Source of the DNA: an uncultured bacterium | GTDB taxonomy: Bacteria > Eisenbacteria > RBG-16-71-46 > CAIMUX01 | Reading direction: 5' to 3' | Assembly (NCBI GenBank): GCA_946886185.1 | Contig: CAMPIC010000188.1 | Span: forward strand, 1 to 6,221 | Length of the DNA: 6,221 nucleotides | In this document: positions 1 to 5,605 of the stretch, in pieces | Position numbering within the stretch: the stretch's first letter is position 1 | Layout: every line of letters starts with the position of its first letter | Notes under the pieces: model-generated | Told to the model about the DNA's origin: nothing | The model's database searches: none | What the model saw: the letters and a program-made list of their open reading frames with translations, nothing else | Program-made: the position numbers and the translations under genes

Positions 1-1
1 G

Positions 2-319
2 CTTCTCCGCTTTGGACTGGTGAGCGTGATCGGCTATTTCTTCGTCAGCTCGGTGCTGTCCAGCTTTCCGATCACCACCCATCTCTCCAGTTGGTACGCC
101 CCGACCGGACTGTTCGCGATCCTCTTGGTTCTCGCGGCCGCGGAATACGCGTTTTTGTCGACTGGCGACCCGGGGGCCGGGGTACGCCGTCGACTGAGCT
201 TCAGCGGGCATCGCGGAGTGTCCTCATGGGCGGATTCGCGACGGCGGTGTACGCAATCGTCGCGGTGTCCTGACCTCACGCGCAAGGCCCGGGAAAGACC
301 TGTTCATCCCAAAACGTAA
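2..319 (+). CDS. C-terminal end of a membrane protein, possibly a membrane-anchored Ser/Thr kinase; 5' truncated
   Basis: The frame is open from the window edge, so only the end of the protein is visible. The first ~50 residues hold two hydrophobic stretches: one around GLVSVIGYFFVSSVL, the second around GLFAILLVLAAAEYAF. They are joined by a short loop containing SSWYAP, giving a two-helix membrane tail. This layout resembles C-terminal membrane tails I associate with bacterial kinase-like or sensory proteins of Eisenbacteria-type genomes, but no kinase motif lies inside the window, so the family is inference. After YAF (about base 154) the frame turns into an Arg/Ser-rich stretch with no recognisable character, up to the stop at 317-319. 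Deleting one T from the T5 run at 152-156 would instead end the protein after a short tail (CRLATRGPGYAVD) at a TGA at 195-197. The annotated end is therefore doubtful. Confidence 0.5.
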   Translation, partial: LLRFGLVSVIGYFFVSSVLSSFPITTHLSSWYAPTGLFAILLVLAAAEYAFLSTGDPGAGVRRRLSFSGHRGVSSWADSRRRCTQSSRCPDLTRKARERPVHPKT

Positions 320-656
320 ACGCGGACCCATCCAGGTCCTACAACGCCGTGTAACGATTTTACGGTGCGTTGCATCTCTTTCCTCGATCCGGAGTGCGTG
401 TCCGCGGCTGCGTTTGGTCGTCGGCGCCCGGCCAACTCCATGCGGCAAACGGGGCTCCGAGGACGGGGCACCAGCAGAGCTTTCGGAATCGACGGTCCGC
501 ATTCGCGACGGCATGGGGTTTGCGCAATATCGCCGAGCGCAGATCGATGCGGTTCCGAAAGCTGCATCAAAAAGAGATTGCACCCGATCGAACCCGTTTA
601 TCTCGGGGGACGCTCCGGCGTGCCTTCAGCATCGCGAACGCATCAAGGAGGCGATC
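320..656. other. Intergenic region upstream of the UXS-like gene, no convincing gene
   Basis: This 337-base stretch separates the left-edge membrane protein from the sugar-nucleotide gene. Several frames stay open through it, as expected at this GC content. Their translations are Arg/Ser/Pro-rich with no hydrophobic core, domain motif or well-placed ribosome site. I see no tRNA, rRNA, CRISPR or insertion-sequence structure. It presumably carries the promoter and 5' leader of the gene starting at 657. The only promoter-like pair noticed (TTGCAC at 578-583 with TATCTC at 599-604) has a 15-base spacer and a weak -10, so I do not call it. Confidence 0.6.
645..650 (+). promoter_or_regulatory. Ribosome binding site deciding the GTG start of the UXS-like gene
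   Basis: AAGGAG ends six bases before the GTG at 657-659. It fixes the start at the residue immediately before the Rossmann strand and argues against the in-frame upstream extension to an ATG at 414. Confidence 0.85.
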
Positions 657-1682
657 GTGAGAGTTCTCGTCACCGGCGGCGCCGGCTTCATCGGTTCTCA
701 TCTTTGCGAGCGGCTGATCGGTGACGGGCACACCGTGCTTTGTCTCGACAATCTCCTTACCGGACGGCTCGAGAATCTGAAGGGCGTCATCGAGCATCCG
801 TCGTTCACGCTCCTGCGGCAGGACGTGACCGCTCCCGTCGACTTCGAGGTGGACCGGATCTACCACCTGGCCGGTTCCTCCTCGCAGATTCATTACCTGC
901 GCGACCGGATCAAGACCACGCAGACGCATGTCAACGGCACGCTCAACGTTCTCTCCCTCGCCGCCTGCAGCGGAGCGCGCGTGCTTCTCGCGTCGAGCTC
1001 GGGCGTCTATGGGGATCCGCGCGTGGACCCGCAGACGGAGGATTACTGGGGTCACGTCGATCCGATCGGCAGTCGCTCCTGTCACGACGAGGGAAAGCGG
1101 ATGGCGGAGTCGCTCATGACGAGCTTCCATCAACAGCATGGAGTCGACATCCGCATTGCGCGCATCTTCCACACCTACGGACCGCGGATGATGGAAGCAG
1201 ACGGCCGGGTGGTCACGAACTTCGTGACCCAGGCATTGCGCGGAGACGCGCTCACGATCTACGGAACCGGATCCCAGACGCGCGCCTTCTGCTTCGTCGA
1301 TGATGTGATCGACGGACTCGTTCGACTGATGGAAACGAAGGAGATCGTCAAACCGGTGAACCTGGGCCATCCCGCGGAGCTCACGGTCCTCGACCTGGCC
1401 CGTATGGTGGGCGAGCTCGCGGGAGTCGACCCGCGGCTCCGCTTCTACCCGATTCCCAAGGACGATCCGCGGCAACGGCGGCCCGACATCACGCGGGCCC
1501 GGCGCCTGCTCGGATGGGAGCCGCGCGTAAGTCTCCGGGAAGGGCTTCGCATGACGCTCCAGGATCTCGCCGCGCGAATTCGACGCCCGCGCGTGCAGAC
1601 CACCTTGCGTTTCGCCATCGAGGCGAACCGCAAGCGCTTCGGCGACGCAGCGGCGCGCCGCGCTTCTCGTACCGGGAGCTGA
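657..1682 (+). CDS. UDP-glucuronate decarboxylase (UXS)-like extended SDR with altered catalytic residues
   Basis: 341 residues from a GTG start with a good AAGGAG site; cytoplasmic nucleotide-sugar family. Canonical UXS converts UDP-glucuronate to UDP-xylose using bound NAD+. Seen here: the Rossmann motif TGGAGFIGS (residues 6-14), DNLLTG (31-36) after strand 2, YGDP (118-121), the lysine of the YxxxK motif (Lys147), YGPRM (174-178), GSQTRAFCFVDD (205-216), DDPRQRRPDI (269-278) and LLGWEP (284-289). The overall match to UXS is strong along the whole length. Three key positions differ. The Tyr of YxxxK is His143 (codon 1083-1085), the Glu of the usual STSEVYG is Gly116 (1002-1004), and the Asn of FNTYGPRM is His172 (1170-1172). 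The usual CPASP segment is GSSSQ (73-77). About 30 basic residues extend beyond the usual UXS end. It may be a pseudoenzyme or an SDR with different chemistry, so I withhold a gene symbol. The fold assignment is firm; activity as UXS is doubtful. Confidence 0.9.
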   Translation: MRVLVTGGAGFIGSHLCERLIGDGHTVLCLDNLLTGRLENLKGVIEHPSFTLLRQDVTAPVDFEVDRIYHLAGSSSQIHYLRDRIKTTQTHVNGTLNVLSLAACSGARVLLASSSGVYGDPRVDPQTEDYWGHVDPIGSRSCHDEGKRMAESLMTSFHQQHGVDIRIARIFHTYGPRMMEADGRVVTNFVTQALRGDALTIYGTGSQTRAFCFVDDVIDGLVRLMETKEIVKPVNLGHPAELTVLDLARMVGELAGVDPRLRFYPIPKDDPRQRRPDITRARRLLGWEPRVSLREGLRMTLQDLAARIRRPRVQTTLRFAIEANRKRFGDAAARRASRTGS

Positions 1683-1761
1683 ACCAGTTCGCCCGGATCA
1701 TTTCGTCGGCGGCCTCGGACGAACGGCACGCTCGAGACAAGGACCGTGCTTCGCTTCGGAA

Positions 1762-1779
1762 TCTCGAGATCATTCGAGA
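1762..1779. repeat. Small inverted repeat TCTCGA / TCGAGA
   Basis: TCTCGA (1762-1767) and TCGAGA (1774-1779) can pair across a 6-base loop. CTCGAGA at 1731-1737 can pair instead with TCTCGAG at 1762-1768. The alternatives suggest a structured transcript end, but chance occurrence is possible. Confidence 0.35.
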
Positions 1780-1787
1780 CCCGTGCG

Positions 1788-1926
1788 GATCACGAGATGG
1801 GGTAGACAGAGCGTTCCGATCACCGACGGCGACCAGTGAATGATCCGGGCTTTCCTTTGGATCACGCTGCGCGCATTTGGGCGCTCACCTCGATCGTGAT
1901 CCATGGCTGCATCTTCCTTGGATCAC
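1788..1926. repeat. Cluster of five GATCAC hexamers in the convergent junction
   Basis: GATCAC occurs at 1788-1793, 1818-1823, 1860-1865 and 1921-1926 on the plus strand, and as GTGATC at 1896-1901. Two copies lie in a longer direct repeat: TTCCTTTGGATCAC ending at 1865 and TTCCTTGGATCAC ending at 1926. Five copies of a hexamer in about 140 bases is far above chance for either strand. The last copy overlaps the stop codon of the DUF523 gene. Function unknown: protein-binding sites, a decayed repeat or a structured 3' end are all possible. Confidence 0.5.
1858..1903. repeat. 9-bp perfect inverted repeat TGGATCACG / CGTGATCCA
   Basis: TGGATCACG (1858-1866) is the exact reverse complement of 1895-1903. 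The 28-base interior contains GCGC blocks that could form an inner stem. It sits just beyond the stop of the minus-strand gene (1923), inside the convergent gap, and uses two of the GATCAC copies. No run of T follows on either strand, so it is not a canonical intrinsic terminator. A bidirectional transcript-end structure or a dimeric protein site would fit. Confidence 0.6.
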
Positions 1927-2927
1927 AGTCCAACGTAAAGCGACAGCTTGGTCGGATGCGGCTCAAAATAGATGTTCCGGTATCTCGGGAGTTGGATTGC
2001 CAGCACTTCCTCGATGCGTGCCAGCGTCTGCTTCAGATCGACCTCTGTCGGGTAAAGAGAAACGAGATGCCGCACCACCGCCTGCACTTCCCGCCGTTCT
2101 CGACCGCCCGCCGGCAACTCTGACTCGATCTCGTCCGCCAACGCCGCGAGAGCGCGGGCGTGGTCGGCTCGCCTGGGGACTCGCTGGAGCATTTCCGCCA
2201 TCTTGATTTCATAGCCGAGCGCCGCATCCTCCACGTCCGATGCGGCCGCTGCCGCCAGATCCGGTCGAGCACCCCCATATCGATCCAGCTCCAGGACTCC
2301 TTGCGCATCGCGACCCGTCAAGAGAACGCGGTGCGCTCGATGGAACTCCTGGATCGATCTCCCGCCGTCGACGCAATGCCGATGCCATCGATGCATCGTG
2401 AAAAAGGCGCACACCGCTGCTTCGAGCGCGTAGGGATCGGCCAGGATCGTTTCATCGAACACCGGCACCGAGGGATGACGCTCCCGAAACGCGCGCGCGA
2501 AGAGTCCCGATCCAGCGGCGCTCTCGGTACCATCTTCATGGAGAACCCGCGCGTCCCGGATTCCGCAGCTCGGCGAGCGCGCCTTGAACACATATCCGCA
2601 GAGCGGGGCTTCCAGATCCGGATCGGCGAGACGGGCTCGCGCATAATCGTGCATGCGACTCGTGATGTCGCGCCCCTCCTGCACCATCCGCAGCTCGGAT
2701 CCCGAGGTCTCATGCAAGTCGATGCGAGGCCGGGGCGTGCCCAGACCCATCTCCGCCTCTGGACAGATCGGGATCCATTCCACGAAACGGCTGAGCCGCC
2801 CGCTGAGGAACTCCTCTCCGCGATGGCCGCCGTCATAGCGCACGTTCCGGCCGAGGAGACAGGCGGAGACTCCGATTCGAGGGGCTGGGGCACGAGAGCG
2901 CGAAGGAGACGATGGCGGCGCGTTCAA
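1923..2927 (-). CDS. DUF523-DUF1722 fusion protein (TudS thiouracil-desulfurase-like, YbbK/YbgA type)
   Basis: 334 residues from the proposed TTG. Residues ~17-160 are DUF523. This family includes TudS, which removes sulfur from 2-thiouracil with a [4Fe-4S] cluster held by three cysteines. All three candidate ligands are present: Cys23 in SACLLG, Cys55 in ICPEAEMGLG and Cys121 in RSPSCG, together with YDGGH (31-35) and PRPR (65-68). From ~190 on lies a divergent DUF1722 (YbgA-like) domain: FHRAHRVLL near the front, a long helical middle, and YFEPHPTKLSL at the end. The fusion of these two domains is a known arrangement. The protein is cytoplasmic, with no signal peptide or membrane segment. 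The frame is open far upstream into the methylase gene, but family similarity starts only at residue ~17. The TTG at 2925-2927 overlaps the methylase stop (TTGA), with AGGT six bases upstream, so it is the likeliest start. The gene is probably translationally coupled to the methylase. The true substrate is unknown. Confidence 0.85.
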   Translation of the reverse strand: MNAPPSSPSRSRAPAPRIGVSACLLGRNVRYDGGHRGEEFLSGRLSRFVEWIPICPEAEMGLGTPRPRIDLHETSGSELRMVQEGRDITSRMHDYARARLADPDLEAPLCGYVFKARSPSCGIRDARVLHEDGTESAAGSGLFARAFRERHPSVPVFDETILADPYALEAAVCAFFTMHRWHRHCVDGGRSIQEFHRAHRVLLTGRDAQGVLELDRYGGARPDLAAAAASDVEDAALGYEIKMAEMLQRVPRRADHARALAALADEIESELPAGGRERREVQAVVRHLVSLYPTEVDLKQTLARIEEVLAIQLPRYRNIYFEPHPTKLSLYVGL

Positions 2928-5590
2928 GAACGTACCTGGAACAGCTGATCGAAGAGATCGTCCAGCATCGGCTGGATCGCGCTGGGAGGCGTTTCCGCCA
3001 CGCGCGAGCGCCTTCTCCGGCCGCTTCGAGGAGACGGATCCGCGCCTGCGCCCGCCTCGCGTTCGCGTCGTTCCAGCAGATGGAGGAGCAGCAGGGTGAG
3101 GACGTTCCTCCCCGTCAGGGGTCCTCCTTCGAACGGCGCCGAAGCGACGCGCGACGCTTTCGCGGCGATCTCCAGCAGGCGGTCCGCCGTTCCCGCCTCG
3201 ATGGCGCGATCCACGACGCGGATCAGCGCTCTCGACTTCGGGTGCGTGCGAGGAGGTGGAGGACCTGCTCCCACGGGAGATCCCTCCGCGTCGATCGGAT
3301 ACGGAAGGGACTCCACCGTCTTGAGATCCACCTGCGCCAGCGGCCGCGCCCCTTCCAGCGCGAAAATCCGATAGGTCCGCTGGATCGGACGGCTCATGAG
3401 GAGACCGAGCAGAAGGAGCGGAGAGGCTCCGCTCGCCTCGCTTCCTCCCAATAGATGGAGATTGTTCATGCAGAGCAATCCATCGCGATCGAGCGCGGCG
3501 ACCAGATGATCTCCCGTCTGACGCAGGAACACCTTCGGCCGGCGGTATCGCTCGAGATCGAATCCGCTCTTGTAGATCGCGGAGAGTTGGTTCCGGTCCT
3601 CCGGCAGGTAGACGCGACCTCCTTGCCACTCCACCCGATACGGCGTGACTTCGCTTCCGGAAAGCAGCGCCGGCTGCCACCGCTTGGTCGCCTCGAGGTC
3701 CTGATGCACCTCCCGGCCGCGCCGATCGCGCAGCACGAAGCGGGACTCCGCGTGCTCCGACTGGACCGACCGCTGCCCGTGGCGCGCGATCAGTCCGGAG
3801 TAGGTCCAGGCGACATTTGCGAACCGCTGCGGCGTCTTCAGGACCGCGCGCAGGAAGTCCATCTCCGCGGAATCGCGAAAGACGCGGAGGGGGCGGCCGT
3901 CTCGCGCGCCGTACTGCTCCGAGGGAACCATCACTTCCGTCGATTCGAAACGCACCGCCGCCGGCTCCGGCTCGCTCTCCGGTTTGAGCAGCGAGAGCGT
4001 GGAGGCGGGACGGCGCCGCGTCCCCGGCCGCACTCCGCGCAGCATGCGATTGCGCACGCGCTCGATCGGTTTTCCCCCGCCGCCGCGGCGGCGCGCCGCG
4101 TAAAAGACGGTGAATCCCACGTGCGCTCCCGGCCAGGAAGAGGTCTCCACGAGAGCCAGCTCGCGCAGCTCCGATCCCGTCATGAGCTGCGTGCGAATGC
4201 GCGAGAAGTGGTGACCCGTCAGCACCGAGTCGGGCACGAGGAATCCATGCACCCCCCCTGGCCGGCAGATCCGCATTCCGAGCTCCATGAAGAGCGGATA
4301 GAGAGTGAGTTTGTACTGGGTTCCAGCCGGAAAGAGCCGCTGGTAGTAGTCCCGTTGTTCCTCGTCGGCTGGAGCGCGATCGCGCAATCCATAGCTCACC
4401 CAGGGAGGATTGCCGATGACGACGTCGAAGCCGGGCCGCTCGCGATCGAAGACCGCGGGATAGCGCTTCTGCCAGAGAAACGCGGGAGAGAACGGGCTCG
4501 CTTCGGCGGAGAGTGCGTTGCCGACATGGATCTGTTCTCCCAGGAAGTAGGGATACGACGTCCCGAAGATCCGATCGAGCTCATGGCCCACCATGGCGCG
4601 CGCGCGCAGACGTGCTCCGTCTGCTCCTTGCAGGATCGACGCGGCATGGATCGAGAGATTGTGCGTCGCGACGCGCACCGCTTGCGGATCGAGATCGACT
4701 CCGTGGAGGTCTTGCAGGCGCGGCAAACTCTCCGGTGAGATCGCGATGCGGCGAGCGGCTGCGAGAAGGAACGCCCCGGTCCCGCACGCCGGGTCGACCA
4801 GATAAATCGGTCGCCTCTCGTTTTCCAGATCGTCCAGGACCGCGCGCGCGAGCTCTCCGATCAGCTCAGGAGGAGTGGCGAAGACTCCCTGCCCGCGGCT
4901 GCGATCCCGATCGATCTGGAACGTGAGCCGTCCACGGGAAGTCGAGACGAGGCGATGCCGCTGCTCATGACCGTGGACCAGGCCCGCGATGTCATCCTCT
5001 GGGATCGCCTCGAGGCAGAGGCCGTAGATCCGCTTGGCCATGTCCTCGATCTCGGAGGTCGAAAGCTCCAGGCACTGCGCCAGCCGCTGCGCACGCGCCA
5101 GTCCCGCGCGGAATGCATCCTCGCGATCGTTCGCGGGCGTGGCCAGATCGGAGAGCACCTCCTCGGCGGTTCCGGGCTCGTTCGAGACGGGAGGCAACGA
5201 GAGCCGGCGCGCGTTGCGCGCACGTCCCGAGCCCGGCCACTCGGTGAGCATCGGGAGCATGGGAAGCTCCGGCGAGACCGCGCTGGAGGCTCCGTTGCTC
5301 CATTCGTGCAGAAAGCGTAGCGCGGGCGCGCCGCCGATCTTGAGACGGCGCTTCTGCTCGGAGAGCGGCGAGCACACCAGCCCCCACTGCTCCATCTGCA
5401 CCAGACACACCAGCTCGAGCGCGAACGCGTGCAGCAGTTCGGACAGCGCGGGAAGATCTTCCGGGCCCCGGGAAGAGTCGCCGAACGCGAGCGGAAGCGA
5501 GAGCTGCGCCTCGTTGCGGGTCACGCTGCGCTTGCTCGCGGCCAGAAGGAGAATGCGCCGAATCTGGCGAATCGCCTCGGTGCGGTTCAA
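2924..5590 (-). CDS. N6-adenine DNA methyltransferase, TaqI/Eco57I (type IIG-like) architecture
   Basis: 888 residues. It transfers methyl from S-adenosylmethionine to adenine in a specific DNA sequence. Motifs in order: GVFATPPEL (235-243, motif X, SAM site), DPACGTGAF (266-274, motif I), GVDLD (297-301, motif II), NPPW (394-397, catalytic motif IV). Then GFLVPDSVL (449-457) closes the catalytic fold. Residues ~565-760 look like a TaqI_C-type target-recognition domain, with WTYSGLIARHG, LLSGSEVTPY, RYRRPKVFLRQTGD and SLPYP. An Arg-rich linker (855-865) leads to a last amphipathic helix (LDDLFDQLFQV) like the LVYELYGL tails of type IIG enzymes. The ~230-residue N-terminal part is helical, with no PD-(D/E)XK or HNH nuclease motif that I can see, so cutting activity is unproven. 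The start is TTG at 5588-5590: an in-frame TGA (5606-5608) lies only five codons upstream and the next internal Met is residue 66. The stop overlaps the DUF523 gene start by 4 bases. No restriction or specificity subunit is visible in the window. Confidence 0.9.
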   Translation of the reverse strand: MNRTEAIRQIRRILLLAASKRSVTRNEAQLSLPLAFGDSSRGPEDLPALSELLHAFALELVCLVQMEQWGLVCSPLSEQKRRLKIGGAPALRFLHEWSNGASSAVSPELPMLPMLTEWPGSGRARNARRLSLPPVSNEPGTAEEVLSDLATPANDREDAFRAGLARAQRLAQCLELSTSEIEDMAKRIYGLCLEAIPEDDIAGLVHGHEQRHRLVSTSRGRLTFQIDRDRSRGQGVFATPPELIGELARAVLDDLENERRPIYLVDPACGTGAFLLAAARRIAISPESLPRLQDLHGVDLDPQAVRVATHNLSIHAASILQGADGARLRARAMVGHELDRIFGTSYPYFLGEQIHVGNALSAEASPFSPAFLWQKRYPAVFDRERPGFDVVIGNPPWVSYGLRDRAPADEEQRDYYQRLFPAGTQYKLTLYPLFMELGMRICRPGGVHGFLVPDSVLTGHHFSRIRTQLMTGSELRELALVETSSWPGAHVGFTVFYAARRRGGGGKPIERVRNRMLRGVRPGTRRRPASTLSLLKPESEPEPAAVRFESTEVMVPSEQYGARDGRPLRVFRDSAEMDFLRAVLKTPQRFANVAWTYSGLIARHGQRSVQSEHAESRFVLRDRRGREVHQDLEATKRWQPALLSGSEVTPYRVEWQGGRVYLPEDRNQLSAIYKSGFDLERYRRPKVFLRQTGDHLVAALDRDGLLCMNNLHLLGGSEASGASPLLLLGLLMSRPIQRTYRIFALEGARPLAQVDLKTVESLPYPIDAEGSPVGAGPPPPRTHPKSRALIRVVDRAIEAGTADRLLEIAAKASRVASAPFEGGPLTGRNVLTLLLLHLLERREREAGAGADPSPRSGRRRRSRVAETPPSAIQPMLDDLFDQLFQVRS
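2934..2937 (-). promoter_or_regulatory. Weak ribosome site for the TTG start of the DUF523 gene
   Basis: On the minus strand AGGT ends six bases before the TTG at 2925-2927, inside the last codons of the methylase gene. It is weak alone, which fits initiation by ribosomes terminating at the overlapping TGA. Confidence 0.45.
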
Positions 5591-5593
5591 CGT

Positions 5594-5601
5594 ACCTCTC
5601 T
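5594..5601 (-). promoter_or_regulatory. Ribosome binding site for the TTG start of the methylase
   Basis: On the minus strand AGAGAGGT lies wholly within the 15-base gap after the upstream gene's stop, three bases before the TTG at 5588-5590. Together with the in-frame stop upstream, it leaves the TTG as the only reasonable start. Confidence 0.65.
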
Positions 5602-5605
5602 TCGC

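Larger units (their letters stand above)
1683..1922. other. Convergent intergenic region rich in GATCA words and small inverted repeats
   Basis: This 240-base gap lies between the plus-strand UXS-like gene and the minus-strand DUF523 gene, which converge on it. It should hold the transcription ends of both. It contains GATCA in either orientation at about 1696, 1768, 1788, 1818, 1841, 1860 and 1896, with another just across the stop of the minus gene at 1921. It also has a 9-bp inverted repeat and a 6-bp hairpin. No T-tract follows either structure on either strand, so I do not call an intrinsic terminator. Short open frames crossing the region look spurious. Confidence 0.6.

Noticed and set aside
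224..583. Minus-strand frames of 88-119 codons left of the UXS-like gene
   Set aside because: Arg/Pro/Ser-rich translations, no ribosome site and mutual overlap indicate chance open frames.
578..604. Sigma70-like promoter TTGCAC/TATCTC before the UXS-like gene
   Set aside because: A 15-base spacer and a poor -10 box; such matches are common by chance and promoter consensus in this lineage is unknown to me.
414..656. N-terminal extension of the UXS-like protein to an upstream ATG
   Set aside because: The strong AAGGAG site before GTG 657 and the start of family similarity right there make the extension untranslated leader.
567..1475. 302-codon open frame on the minus strand
   Set aside because: It is the antisense shadow of the UXS-like gene, whose motifs run through the whole stretch; the antisense translation has no recognisable pattern.
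1858..1903. Intrinsic terminator call for the inverted repeat
   Set aside because: No T-run follows on either strand, so only the inverted repeat itself is annotated.
1836..2123. 95-codon plus-strand frame in the convergent region
   Set aside because: Most of it is antisense to the end of the DUF523 gene, with no ribosome site or family character.
2928..3680. 251-residue N-terminal extension of the DUF523 protein to an upstream ATG
   Set aside because: It lies entirely inside the methylase gene in another frame and is low-complexity Arg/Ser/Pro; DUF523 proteins begin just before the SACLLG motif.
3455..4738. 427-codon open frame on the plus strand
   Set aside because: It lies antisense to the catalytic part of the methylase, which has clear ordered motifs. 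Its translation is Arg/His-rich with no domain motif, as expected of a GC-rich antisense frame.
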